Shown here one piece after another: positions 13,724 to 21,771 of a DNA stretch of 47,571 nucleotides. Both the position numbers and the translations under genes were made by a program. The stretch covers positions 1 through 47,571 of the forward strand of contig JBAYMO010000005.1 in assembly GCA_041663485.1 (NCBI GenBank). The letters are read 5' to 3'. A model generated the notes under the pieces. That model was not told where the DNA came from. It searched no databases and saw nothing but the letters and a program-made list of their open reading frames with translations. Origin of the DNA: 02-FULL-45-11b sp041663485. Lineage in GTDB: Bacteria > Patescibacteriota > Patescibacteriia > Buchananbacterales > UBA6539. Within the stretch, counting starts at the first letter, position 1; every line of letters begins with the position of its first letter.

Positions 13724-15562
13724 TTAGTATCTGATGTTGAAGTTTTTGCGTTGATGCTCGACAATTGATCCGACTTGGTTTGTCATAGTTTCGGAAATCA
13801 TTTTGCCGCAACGCATAATCTGATCGGTGTTGACCGCCGACGTAATCACTTCCTCAATAGTGGTGTAGCCGTGGAGGATTGACATCACCGCCTGCCAGGC
13901 CATCGGTTTAAACCCTTCCTGAATCGCCATTTGGCGCAAGTGATCCGTTTCGCTGGCGCCTTTCAGGGCAATGTGGTCCAGAATATTGGGCGAGGGAACA
14001 AATAGTTCCGGTAGTAAAGCGCGCTGACGAAAACCCCTTAGGCATTCGGCGCAGCCTTTGGGGTTGGCTTTACGTACGTAGATGACGGCATCTTTAACCA
14101 CGGGAGGCGTTTGTCCGCCAATTAGCTCCACAATCAGCTCATTGCCAGGTATTGGCTCGCTGCATTTGGGGCAAACCGTGCGGATAAGGCGCTGTGACAT
14201 CGTGGCCAAAAGTGCTGTAGCCAGAATGGCCGGGTTGATACCTAAACCCTGAAGACGGTTGACGACGCCGATGCTGTCCAAGGCGTGCATGGTCGTAAAA
14301 ACCAGATGGCCGGTGTTTGAGGCTTGGATTGCCACTTCGGCCGTTTCTTGGTCTCGGACTTCACCAACAAAGATGTAGTCTGGGTCATGTCGAAGAAAGG
14401 ATCTGAGACCGACGGCAAACGTGTAGCCGATTGATTCCTTTACCTCCGTCTGGATGACACCCGGCAAGTTAATCTCCGGTGGGTCTTCAATAGTCATGAT
14501 TTTTACCGTTGGTTCGTTAACCTCACCAATCGCCGCATAGAGCGTGGTGGTCTTTCCTGAACCGGTTGGTCCGGCCAGAACAATTAAACCCTGAGGTTGG
14601 GTAATCAGCTTCCGAAACCGAGCGCAAACGTCAGGCAGACGAATGAGTTTGTCGAGCCTCTTTATCTTGCCGCGACTCTCCAATATTCGCAGAGTGATAT
14701 TTTCTCCACCTCCGGTCGGAGCCAGAGTCGCCACTCGCAACTCATAATTACTGAGCTTGGCTTGAAAGCTGGCCAGGTCAGAATAGCGCAGGAAGAAATC
14801 CTGGTTAAAACAGATCTTGCTGTCTTGGGGAAGACGATGTTCCTCCAGCTTCATGTTGGTCATGCTCTTAATGGCGCCGACCAGGCGCACGTAGAATGCT
14901 TTTGGCAAAATATGCTTGGTAGTTTCCAGTTCACCTTGAATTCGGAAACGAATACGTGCCGCATTGCCAACGGCTAGTCGTTCACCTAGAGAGTTTTGCC
15001 AGCATTCAGGCAGGGGAAGGTTATCTCCAATCTCAAGGTGAATGTCGGTGGCTAAGGCGTCAATCGCCGTTTCTACCAATTCCACGAAGGTCCGAGCTGG
15101 TTGCGCCTTTTCCAAAACGCCGAGATACTCGCGGCGTGAATCCTGATCAAAAAGCAACCGGCGTTGGATCAATTCATGGAAGAGATCGGGAGGAATGATA
15201 ATGAAGTTGCGAGGCGGGTTGTTCAGGTTTAACCCGGCCATGTTAAAGTAATCAGAAATGCTGTCAAAAAGAATTTCAGCCGATTGGACTTGGCCGTCTT
15301 CTTTATGACTGCAGAGGCCGATTAACCTAATACCCCGGTCATCGGCCAAAACAGGGAGTAAGCCACGATTGGTCATTGGGACAAGACCATCACGCTCAAC
15401 GCCGACCACCTGGTCGCCGCCGCCTTCTTCAATTGCCCGAACCAGATGCTCAAGATCCAAATAGCGATCCTGCATCACAAAAGTTGTGAGGCCGGACTTA
15501 TTGAGTTGTTCAACAAGTTTTTGGGCCTCGGCGAATTGAGCCGCCTTGATTCTTTGATCCAT
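13724..15562 (-). CDS. Type IV pilus / type II secretion assembly ATPase (PilB/GspE family)
   Basis: This cytoplasmic hexameric ATPase powers pilus extension or pseudopilin assembly. The N-terminal half resembles an N1/N2 regulatory region. The AAA part has Walker A GPTGSGKTT (about 331-339), the Asp box IEDPPEINLPGVIQTEV, Walker B with HDPDYIFVGEVRD, and the His box TGHLVFTTMHA. A zinc-binding insertion has CPKC (about 464-467) and a second pair in KGCAECLRGF, typical of PilB/GspE and absent from PilT. ATG 15562 is chosen for its AAGGG SD 8 bp upstream. An alternative GTG lies at 15571. GC-richer than its neighbours. No other pilus gene is in the window, so an orphan locus is possible. Confidence 0.9.
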   Translation of the reverse strand: MDQRIKAAQFAEAQKLVEQLNKSGLTTFVMQDRYLDLEHLVRAIEEGGGDQVVGVERDGLVPMTNRGLLPVLADDRGIRLIGLCSHKEDGQVQSAEILFDSISDYFNMAGLNLNNPPRNFIIIPPDLFHELIQRRLLFDQDSRREYLGVLEKAQPARTFVELVETAIDALATDIHLEIGDNLPLPECWQNSLGERLAVGNAARIRFRIQGELETTKHILPKAFYVRLVGAIKSMTNMKLEEHRLPQDSKICFNQDFFLRYSDLASFQAKLSNYELRVATLAPTGGGENITLRILESRGKIKRLDKLIRLPDVCARFRKLITQPQGLIVLAGPTGSGKTTTLYAAIGEVNEPTVKIMTIEDPPEINLPGVIQTEVKESIGYTFAVGLRSFLRHDPDYIFVGEVRDQETAEVAIQASNTGHLVFTTMHALDSIGVVNRLQGLGINPAILATALLATMSQRLIRTVCPKCSEPIPGNELIVELIGGQTPPVVKDAVIYVRKANPKGCAECLRGFRQRALLPELFVPSPNILDHIALKGASETDHLRQMAIQEGFKPMAWQAVMSILHGYTTIEEVITSAVNTDQIMRCGKMISETMTNQVGSIVEHQRKNFNIRY

Positions 15563-15624
15563 GATTTTCACCCTTATGGTTGGCGAGCCTTAACTCGTTT
15601 CATTGTCAATGGACAGGTATTTGA

Positions 15625-15669
15625 AACTAAGACAGTCGTTGTTCGAATAATTTGGCTTATGTCTTAGTT
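15625..15669 (-). repeat. Inverted repeat in the pilB leader
   Basis: AACTAAGACA (15625-15634) and TGTCTTAGTT (15660-15669) are perfect 10-bp arms 25 bp apart in the leader of the PilB-like gene. It could be an operator or an mRNA stem. No T run follows. Confidence 0.55.
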
Positions 15670-15705
15670 ATATATCTTGCAATATTTTAGTTAAATTGTC
15701 AAAAC

Positions 15706-15736
15706 AAAAACTGCGGCCGACGGTCGCAGTTTTTTA
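15706..15736. terminator. Terminator-like hairpin upstream of pilB
   Basis: AAAAACTGCG (15706-15715) and CGCAGTTTTT-T (15725-15735) form a 10-bp stem with A and T runs. It shields the pilB promoter region from the IS200/IS605 remnant and can work on both strands. Confidence 0.75.
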
Positions 15737-15745
15737 ATACCTAAC

Positions 15746-16047
15746 AGGAAACCCCGCACGAGGGAGGGCTTTTGAAGCAAAAGCCCGACTAAGTGCGGGG
15801 ATGAATGTGCTTAGCACACGTAGTGTGCTAAGCTGTTAGCATGAGAATTCGCCAGCTAAATCATAGTGTTTATCAAGTCAATTATCATGTTGTCTGGGGC
15901 ACAAAATACCGCAGGAAGATTTTAAAATATTACGTTAGGTCGGGATTAATCAAATGCCTTTATCAACTTCAAAGACAACACCCTGATATTACTGGCGAAT
16001 TTTCATGAGTAGCGGAGCATAAGGAAACCCCGCCCGGTAGGGCGGGG
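15746..16047 (+). mobile_element. Decayed IS200/IS605 element with hairpin ends
   Basis: A truncated TnpA frame (15841-16008) sits between two modules that both start with AGGAAACCCCGC (15746-15757 and 16022-16033). The left module is a double stem: CCCCGCAC (15752-15759) with GTGCGGGG (15793-15800), enclosing GGGCTTTT (15766-15773) with AAAAGCCC (15779-15786). It is followed by an 11-bp hairpin, GCTTAGCACAC with GTGTGCTAAGC (15809-15833). The right module is CCCCGCCC-GGTA-GGGCGGGG (16028-16047) followed by AGGACGTCA. Such a 3' module is common at right ends of IS605-type elements that carry tnpB guide RNAs. No tnpB remains here. Confidence 0.7.
15841..16008 (+). pseudogene. Truncated IS200/IS605 TnpA (Y1_Tnp) remnant
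   Basis: The 55-codon frame reads MRIRQLNHSVYQVNYHVVWG and continues TKYRRKILKYYVRSGLIKCL, the N-terminal third of an IS200/IS605 transposase. It then stops after QHPDITGEFS. The His-hydrophobe-His metal site and the catalytic Tyr helix are missing, so no active protein can be made. The frame is intact up to the break, suggesting an internal deletion that joined the N-terminus to sequence near the right end. Confidence 0.85.
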
Positions 16048-16077
16048 AGGACGTCATTATAGGTATTTATAAAAAAT

Positions 16078-16186
16078 TTACACGCCGACTTTAAAATGAC
16101 AAACGTCTCCCGCCTCCGGTCGCCAAAGGCGACCTCCGGCGAGGCAAGCCAATTAATTACACGCTGACTTTGAAATGACAAACGTC
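16078..16186 (-). repeat. Duplicated 30-bp 3' end of ychF flanking a GC-rich palindrome
   Basis: 16078-16107 and 16157-16186 match at 28 of 30 positions. Both read on the minus strand as the last codons and stop of ychF (CHFKV-x-V stop). Between them is a GC-rich palindromic unit, GCCTC-C-GGTCGCC-AAA-GGCGACC-N6-GAGGC (16112-16145). The real gene uses the inner copy, and the outer copy is a vestige. Possible causes are insertion of a palindromic mobile unit with a long target duplication, or an old integration event at the ychF end. Confidence 0.8.
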
Positions 16187-17215
16187 GCCGTCTTGGATAA
16201 TATATTCTTTACCTTCAGTCCTAATTAAACCTTTTTCTTTGGCTTTGGCCTCACCGCCAGCTTCAACAAATAATTTCCAGTCAATCACTTCGGCCTTGAT
16301 AAAAGCCTTTTCAAAATCCGTGTGAATTACGCCGGCCGCTTGTGGAGCTTTAGTGCCTTTTTTAATCGTCCAAGCTCTTGATTCCGTTGGACCGGAAGTC
16401 AAAAAAGTAATTAAGTCCAAGGTTTCATAAGCTTTTTTAATCAGTCGATCTAAACCGCTGGCATCCAATTTTAATTCTTTTAAATATTCTTTGGCTTCCT
16501 GATCCGGTAACTCCGCCAACTCACTTTCGATTTTAGCTGAGATGGTGATATAATCGGTTTCCTGGAAAATTTTATCCTCATCAACATTCAAAACATAAAT
16601 CATCGGTTTCATGGTCAGTAAATGCAAATCTCTAACCGCTTCTTTTTCTTTGGCGTCATCTAAAATTTCCGAAGCTAATTTACCCGCGTCCAAACCGGTT
16701 TTTAATTTTTCCAAAATCGGGGCTAACTCTTTGGCTTCTTTGACATTGCCGTGCAAGTCTTTAGCATTTTTAGAAATTCTTTTTTGCAAAGTTTGCAAAT
16801 CAGCCAAAATTAATTCATAGTTTATAGTTTGTTTGTCTGATTCTGGATTAACCTGGCCATCAACGTGAACCACGTTGGGATCGGAAAATTGTCTGACGAC
16901 TTGGGCAATGGCGTCGCATTCGCGAATGTTGGCTAAAAATTGATTGCCTAAACCTTCACCTTTGGACGCGCCTTTGACTAAGCCGGCGATGTCGACAAAT
17001 TCAATGGTGGTAAAAATTGTTTTAGCGGAGTTGGATACTTTGGTTAACGCTTCCAGCCTTTCGTCGGGCACGGCCACCACGCCTACATTAGGGTTGATAG
17101 TACAAAAAGGATAGTTGGCGGCGTCAACCTGTTTTTTCGTTAGGGCTTTAAATAAAGTTGATTTACCAACGTTAGGCAAACCAACAATGCCGACCGAGAG
17201 TTTTGAACTCGACAT
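16157..17215 (-). CDS. ychF: Ribosome-binding ATPase YchF (OLA1 family)
   Basis: YchF is an Obg-related P-loop ATPase that binds ribosomes and tunes stress responses. The 352-aa chain has G1 GLPNVGKST (about 12-20), G3 VDIAGLVKGASKGEGLGNQF, and NVDED in place of the usual NKxD, which explains the ATP preference in this family. It ends with the TGS domain (AAGVIHTDFEKAFIKAEVI to CHFKVSV). The start ATG lies inside the presumed attachment core (17213-17220), so the native upstream region has been replaced by the recombinase gene, whose frame overlaps the first 44 bp. Confidence 0.96.
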   Translation of the reverse strand: MSSSKLSVGIVGLPNVGKSTLFKALTKKQVDAANYPFCTINPNVGVVAVPDERLEALTKVSNSAKTIFTTIEFVDIAGLVKGASKGEGLGNQFLANIRECDAIAQVVRQFSDPNVVHVDGQVNPESDKQTINYELILADLQTLQKRISKNAKDLHGNVKEAKELAPILEKLKTGLDAGKLASEILDDAKEKEAVRDLHLLTMKPMIYVLNVDEDKIFQETDYITISAKIESELAELPDQEAKEYLKELKLDASGLDRLIKKAYETLDLITFLTSGPTESRAWTIKKGTKAPQAAGVIHTDFEKAFIKAEVIDWKLFVEAGGEAKAKEKGLIRTEGKEYIIQDGDVCHFKVSV

Positions 17216-18794
17216 ATTGATTTAATTGATTTAAGGGTAAATAGCCTGATACTTGTAAAGTATGCCTTGTTCCTATGATTTTTTCAATAGTATTAAGCAC
17301 AATCTCACGTTTAGCTGCAAATTTTAAATTTTTTAATACTTCCTTTGCCTTTTTAGCAAATATTTCCATCTCGTTATTATTTGGGGGTATTAGTTGATTT
17401 TGACCGACGTTATTATTGGCTTGAGCGATCTGAATTTCAAACTGGCTGATTTTTTGTCTGATTGGCGTCGTATAGTCCTTAAGCTGTTCTAAATCAAACA
17501 CGCCTGCGCCATATGCCTTATTATATCTTTCTTCTTGTCCTTTAAGTTTGCCGACCTGCTCATTCAAAGAGTCAGTATCAATTAGCGTGGCTTGGGATTT
17601 AGTTTGCCTATTTTTAAACCAACGATTAGCTTGAGCAGTCATTAACGCAGGAGAACTCATTAGCGACGTTATTTTTTGCCAGACCAATTTATCCGCAATT
17701 ATTGCGTTAATGCCTTTCTCTTCGCATTTGGGAGGTAGAGGAAAGCTTAAAGTCCTGTCGGTGCAACGATAATACAAATTGTGTTTGTTGGCATAGCCTT
17801 CTCCAGTTCGCTTTCTTCCGCAAGCGCAGAAAATTTTACCCGCAAGCAAATACTCATTTTTTTTATTTCGTTGGCATAAGGCAAAATTTGTTTTTAACTG
17901 TCGCCCTGCTTTTTCAAAGATTTCCTGAGAAATAATGGCTGGCACTGGAATTGTAATCCATTCTTCCCTTGGTTTCTTCCTCCGGCTGGTTTTTTTCATT
18001 TTTTTATATTTCTCGTGTTTGAGTGGTTTTTCGGGGACTACGGCATAAGAACTGCCCCAGCAGGCCTCTCCGATATAAGCACGATTACGTAGCAAGGTGC
18101 TTAACGTGCTGGTGCTCCAAACGCCCCTTTTGCTCTTACGGGGCTTTATTCCGGCCTCTTGCAGTTTTCTCACAACCGTCCTTAAGGTCAAACCTTCATC
18201 GGCAACCCACGAAAAAATCATTTTGACAATTGGTGCTTCTTCGGGGTTGATCTCATAATATCCGTGCTGGCCGTTTTGTTTGGGGATATAAGTATAGCCG
18301 TATCGTGGTTCGCTGACTAAAATGTGTCCATTTTTTACTTTCCGTAATTTGCCCAATCTAAAGCGCTCGGTTATTTTTGCCCTTTCATATTCAGCAAACA
18401 AACCCCTGACGCCGTGCAAAATTTTATCCTCGCTATTTTTGGGTGCGGCAACGGTAATAAACATTACTTCAATTCCGGCCTCAGCTAATTCATCCATAAT
18501 CAACTCCTGATATGAATAGCGGCGAGCCAAGCGATCAGGGTCATAAATAAGTATGGCGTCCCATACTTTATTTTTTGCGTCTTGTCTTAGCCGATCAAGT
18601 GCCGGTCTTGCCAGAATGTCGCCGCTCCAGCCGTCGTCAATGTATTCTTCAACGATAGTATAGCCCCTTTTTTGCGCAAATTCTTTGAGCGAGATTAACT
18701 GGTTTTGAATTGTCTGTTGCTCCTCTTGGTGAGACGTAGACACCCTTGAGTAAGTGGCAATCAATCGGAATTGTTTTTCATTTATACTTTCCAT
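17172..18794 (-). CDS. Large serine recombinase (integrase)
   Basis: The protein cuts and rejoins DNA at short attachment sites through a Ser-DNA intermediate. The resolvase domain has YSRVST with the nucleophile at about Ser19, IDDGWSGD, and IYDPDRLARR. A recombinase domain follows (PRYGYTYIPKQNG to STSTLSTLLRNRAYIGE), then a zinc-ribbon segment (CACGRKRTGEGY, YYRCT) and a coiled-coil tail. The last 13 residues (from VEFKTLGRH) are encoded by host ychF sequence beyond the presumed crossover. In the circular form the frame would instead run for 21 other residues to a stop at 27659. ATG 18794 is 4 bp after the HTH gene. Confidence 0.93.
   Translation of the reverse strand: MESINEKQFRLIATYSRVSTSHQEEQQTIQNQLISLKEFAQKRGYTIVEEYIDDGWSGDILARPALDRLRQDAKNKVWDAILIYDPDRLARRYSYQELIMDELAEAGIEVMFITVAAPKNSEDKILHGVRGLFAEYERAKITERFRLGKLRKVKNGHILVSEPRYGYTYIPKQNGQHGYYEINPEEAPIVKMIFSWVADEGLTLRTVVRKLQEAGIKPRKSKRGVWSTSTLSTLLRNRAYIGEACWGSSYAVVPEKPLKHEKYKKMKKTSRRKKPREEWITIPVPAIISQEIFEKAGRQLKTNFALCQRNKKNEYLLAGKIFCACGRKRTGEGYANKHNLYYRCTDRTLSFPLPPKCEEKGINAIIADKLVWQKITSLMSSPALMTAQANRWFKNRQTKSQATLIDTDSLNEQVGKLKGQEERYNKAYGAGVFDLEQLKDYTTPIRQKISQFEIQIAQANNNVGQNQLIPPNNNEMEIFAKKAKEVLKNLKFAAKREIVLNTIEKIIGTRHTLQVSGYLPLNQLNQYVEFKTLGRHCWFA
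17213..17220 (-). other. Candidate attachment core (left end), TCAATATG
   Basis: TCAATATG on the minus strand contains the ychF start codon. The same 8 bp occurs at 27724-27731, and both copies have CGAGT 1-3 bp further on. The recombinase frame crosses the site. Confidence 0.5.
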
Positions 18795-18798
18795 TGCC

Positions 18799-18981
18799 TT
18801 ATGTTTTATATTTATATTTGGCCATAAACTTTTTCACTTCAGATTTGGGAATACGCAATAAAGCCGTCCTGCCTTCTCCCAATTTATATCCTTTAAGACT
18901 GCCCTGTTTTAGCCAGCGCAATATAGTGCGGGGATTAACCCTGAAAAATTTTGCCACCTCTTCTAATGTGAGAAATTCCAT
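18799..18981 (-). CDS. Excisionase-type HTH protein (HTH_17), candidate directionality factor
   Basis: The 60-aa protein is a MerR/Xis-like winged helix: MEFLTLEEVAKFFRVNPRTI, then LRWLKQGSLKGYKL and a wing ending RIPKSEVKKFM. Such small proteins act as recombination directionality factors or as repressors in integrated elements. It lies 4 bp before the recombinase gene and 17 bp after the 55-aa gene in one tight operon, which favours a role in controlling excision. Binding sites were not identified. Confidence 0.85.
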   Translation of the reverse strand: MEFLTLEEVAKFFRVNPRTILRWLKQGSLKGYKLGEGRTALLRIPKSEVKKFMAKYKYKT

Positions 18982-18998
18982 ATGTTTATATTATATAC

Positions 18999-19166
18999 TT
19001 AATTGTCCATAGTTGTCAAATCACAGTTTTCTTTTAAAACCTCCTCAAAAAGAATATCAAAAGCTTTGTTCAAATTTTCATTATCTTCCGTTTGCTTATC
19101 AATAAATTCGTAGCTTATTGCCACTTGCTTTTGTTTAATTAGTTTTTTCTTTAAAGCCGGAATCAT
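18999..19166 (-). CDS. Unknown 55-aa protein, coupled to the Rep-like gene
   Basis: ATG 19166 overlaps the stop codon of the Rep-like gene (ATGA), a classic sign of coupled translation. The frame runs to TAA at 18999-19001. The protein starts MIPALKKKLIKQKQVAISYE and ends in an acidic helix (FDILFEEVLKENCDL). No domain is recognised. Its place between a replication gene and the Xis-like gene suggests an accessory role in the element. Confidence 0.7.
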   Translation of the reverse strand: MIPALKKKLIKQKQVAISYEFIDKQTEDNENLNKAFDILFEEVLKENCDLTTMDN

Positions 19167-20341
19167 ACCGTATTACGTTGCTTAGTGCCTATATTTTTAG
19201 ACACCGGCGTATTAAAATTCAGGCCGAGCTCCTGCTGAATTATTGAGGTTATTCCAAATTGCAGCAAAATATGCCGATGAATTTTTACGTTATCTAATTT
19301 GCCCAGTGCCTGCCAGTCAAAGTGATTTTGCAGCTCGGTCAGTCGTTCGAGGTAGTTATACCAAGTCTGTCTGCTTTTATATCCTTTTAGAAATTTTTGG
19401 CGTGTTTCGGCTAAGCCGTTTTCTTTTAAGTCACCAATCAGTTGCTTGATCGTGGCCTTGGTTTGGATGTGCTTATAATGATTGTCTAAAAAGTTATCAA
19501 TGACCGGCTGTTTTTCCAGCGACAAAATGATAATTTTTTGCAGGGGGTGATTAAAAATATTATCAACTTGATCCCTTAAAATTTTGTCCCAAATATCTTG
19601 TTTAAAAATATTTTCAAGTGTGGGGGTTAAACCATTGAGATATTTATCGAACTTCTCTTTGATTTTTCGGCTATTTTTTAAAGTCAATTCTATCCTTAAA
19701 TTTTCACTGGCTAAATTCCCATCAATTTCAAACTTTCCTTGGCGCATTAAGTCAGCGATAGCCTTTTCTTCTTGGCATTCGGCATTATTTAATATTTCCC
19801 TGGTCTTGTCATATGCTTTAAACGTTTCATATCTGGTGCTATAAATTACTTCTTTTCCGCCGTGTTTAAAATCGGAAAAATCAACCAATCTCTGGGCGGT
19901 GTTGGCTTTATAGTCAAACGGTTTTAAGACTTTTAAGGTATTATTGACGGAGCAAAAGCCAGTGAGGTTAATATTTTTACCAATGGCTATAAGCGACGGT
20001 TGGCAATGCCTTATTTTTATCGAATATACTAAAGACCCCAGATCACCGATGCTTTTGCAAAAATCTTTAATGCCGCACACAAGCTGATCAAACTGGCCTT
20101 CTTTAATTTCAATAATGTTATTACCATTGATTAGTTTAGGAGCGGAAAACTCAAGGCAAAAATAAAACTTTTCGGAAAATTTAAAATCCGGCTCAACCCA
20201 AAACCTTGGCACGTAAAGGCCGAGGGCTTTTTGCTTTTCTCGCCAAGCTTTATTTATCCAAACTTCCTTGCCCCATACTTTATCGCAAAAAAAAGATGAA
20301 TCGGGGTTAGTGTATGGAAATTTTAGTTTAATCGTATCCAT
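19163..20341 (-). CDS. Replication initiation protein, filamentous-phage gpII / Phage_CRI-like
   Basis: The 392-aa protein resembles gpII-type rolling-circle initiators. It starts MDTIKLKFPY (compare the hydrophobic start of phage gpII), has a central YSIKIRHCQPSL strand, then ETFKAYDKTREILNN and ENLRIELTLKNSRKIKEKF, the last matching the conserved acidic strand of that family. A tyrosine nucleophile is expected but could not be assigned. ATG 20341 is preferred over a start at 20404, because the family fold begins there. There is no SD. Palindromic and GGAGGGTC repeats lie just upstream. Assignment is by pattern only. Confidence 0.55.
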   Translation of the reverse strand: MDTIKLKFPYTNPDSSFFCDKVWGKEVWINKAWREKQKALGLYVPRFWVEPDFKFSEKFYFCLEFSAPKLINGNNIIEIKEGQFDQLVCGIKDFCKSIGDLGSLVYSIKIRHCQPSLIAIGKNINLTGFCSVNNTLKVLKPFDYKANTAQRLVDFSDFKHGGKEVIYSTRYETFKAYDKTREILNNAECQEEKAIADLMRQGKFEIDGNLASENLRIELTLKNSRKIKEKFDKYLNGLTPTLENIFKQDIWDKILRDQVDNIFNHPLQKIIILSLEKQPVIDNFLDNHYKHIQTKATIKQLIGDLKENGLAETRQKFLKGYKSRQTWYNYLERLTELQNHFDWQALGKLDNVKIHRHILLQFGITSIIQQELGLNFNTPVSKNIGTKQRNTV

Positions 20342-20344
20342 TGT

Positions 20345-20463
20345 CGGAGGGTCAAGTCTTGAGCCATTGCCCGTTTCAGCGACCCTCCAAGGAAACCAAA
20401 ACAAGGCAATGACCCAAAACTTCTCAAAATTAAAAATAATCGTAGCTTATATGTTACGATTAT
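20345..20463. promoter_or_regulatory. Repeats and operator-like palindrome upstream of the Rep-like gene
   Basis: GGAGGGTC occurs at 20346-20353, inverted (GACCCTCC) at 20382-20389, and again at 21637-21644 before the 371-aa gene. A 9-bp inverted repeat, ATAATCGTA (20436-20444) and TACGATTAT (20455-20463), overlaps a minus-strand -10 hexamer (TATAAT, 20464-20459). This looks like an operator for autoregulation or part of a replication origin. Neither is proven. Confidence 0.5.
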
Positions 20464-20517
20464 ATGACCCTTATTGATTGTTAAAAATAGAGGTGAGAAA
20501 AGTGAGAAAAGTGAATT

Positions 20518-21633
20518 TTAGTTTTCCTTCCAAATAAAGCGTTTTCCCTTATTGTAAATGGGAAAAAATTCACCTTCTTTCACCTTGAGTTTTTCCTTGA
20601 GACCATTGATCGTATCCCTGACATCTTTTTCGCTTTTAAACTTATGCTTTTCAATGGCAATCTGTGAGTTGCAATTCTCTTGAATTTCTTTTAAATATAC
20701 AGGAGTATTTTTTATAGAATTTAAATAGCCAAGCAAAACGTTAGTTTTCTTGCCAAACTTAAAAGTGGCTTGAATGTCCCGAAATTCGGCTAATCCATTT
20801 TCGGGGAAAAAAGATAACTTGGTTAAATTTACTGGAGATATTTGGGCGGGCTTACTCTGGCTTATGTATCTGAGCATATAATTATGAAACCTATCCAAAT
20901 AAGAGGCATATTTTGATTTATCAAAAAAATGATATTTTACCTGCGCATATTTGTCGCCACGAATTTTATCCATCTCACCAATTAGCATATTAAAATTCCA
21001 GCTATCAAAAAATGACTTTTTATCCTCGGATAATTTTTTTCTTTCCTCGTTCTTTTGCGTAATAGCTAAATGCACGAGAGCAAGATTATTCCAAGCTCCC
21101 CATATTGAAGTTTGTTTTTGCTCTTCAAATTCTTTACTTTTTTCAAAATAAATTGGTAGGGTTGCTGAATAAACATATTTTTTTATTACTCTGGGCTCGT
21201 CCTTGTAAAATTGCACAAAATCCGTCAGCAGGTCTGAACGGTCACTATTTTTTAAAAAGCTGATAATGTCTCCAACTGAGTCGGCAAGTTGTTCGGCCTT
21301 AGTCTGGGTGCTAATTACTCTGTTATTTATGCTGTCATCTATCTCTCTTAGACACTCATCCGTCTCGGGTGATTTAATATCATTGTCTGCTAAAATCTTG
21401 ATCAATCTGTTGGCGGCTTCAATTTCTTCGGCAACCGCCTTGTCGTGCAGTAATTTTATATCGTTCTGAAGCTTTATTCTCTGGGATACAATGTTCTCTT
21501 TGACGATTTGATTAAAAACAGGGGTTTCATTAACAAAACTGACATAATCGGATATGCCTAAGAAAAAGTTAAATTCATTGTCTTGAGAAATCGCAGATTG
21601 GTAGTATTTTTCCAAAAGGTCAATTTCGTTCAT
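20518..21633 (-). CDS. Unknown 371-aa protein with helical body and wHTH-like C-terminus
   Basis: I do not recognise a named family. Residues 1-250 are mostly helical (LQNDIKLLHDKAVAEEIEAA, TQTKAEQLADSVGDIISFL). The last 90 residues look like a winged helix: a helix pair (NVLLGYLNSIKNTPVYL, KSEKDVRDTINGLKEKL) followed by a strand-turn-strand (EFFPIYNKGKRFIW). A DNA-binding or ORC-like accessory role in replication or partition of the element is possible. First gene of the minus-strand operon, with its own promoter (21682-21710) and the GGAGGGTC repeat 3 bp before its ATG. Confidence 0.7.
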   Translation of the reverse strand: MNEIDLLEKYYQSAISQDNEFNFFLGISDYVSFVNETPVFNQIVKENIVSQRIKLQNDIKLLHDKAVAEEIEAANRLIKILADNDIKSPETDECLREIDDSINNRVISTQTKAEQLADSVGDIISFLKNSDRSDLLTDFVQFYKDEPRVIKKYVYSATLPIYFEKSKEFEEQKQTSIWGAWNNLALVHLAITQKNEERKKLSEDKKSFFDSWNFNMLIGEMDKIRGDKYAQVKYHFFDKSKYASYLDRFHNYMLRYISQSKPAQISPVNLTKLSFFPENGLAEFRDIQATFKFGKKTNVLLGYLNSIKNTPVYLKEIQENCNSQIAIEKHKFKSEKDVRDTINGLKEKLKVKEGEFFPIYNKGKRFIWKEN

Positions 21634-21681
21634 ATTGGAGGGTCTTAATCGAGGTTGAAATTAAGGGGCGTTAATGATATA

Positions 21682-21710
21682 ATATTAGTAATAATTTAGC
21701 CAAAAATCAA
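21682..21710 (-). promoter_or_regulatory. Promoter of the minus-strand element operon
   Basis: On the minus strand TTGATT (21710-21705), 17 bp and TAATAT (21687-21682) precede ATG 21633 by about 48 bp. Confidence 0.55.
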
Positions 21711-21745
21711 GCCCATATGTGCCAAGACAATCAATGGAGAGAGGG

Positions 21746-21751
21746 TATAAT
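21746..21751 (+). promoter_or_regulatory. -10 element of the helicase operon
   Basis: A consensus TATAAT lies 20 bp before ATG 21772, following GAGAGAGGG. No good -35 is visible at 16-18 bp, so an activator may be needed. It diverges from the promoter at 21682-21710. Confidence 0.45.
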
Positions 21752-21771
21752 AAACGATAGAATTATATTCT

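Noticed and set aside
15969..16181. Minus-strand ORF over the repeats beside ychF
   Set aside because: It is a frame through the duplicated ychF end and the IS remnant. No start signal or domain.
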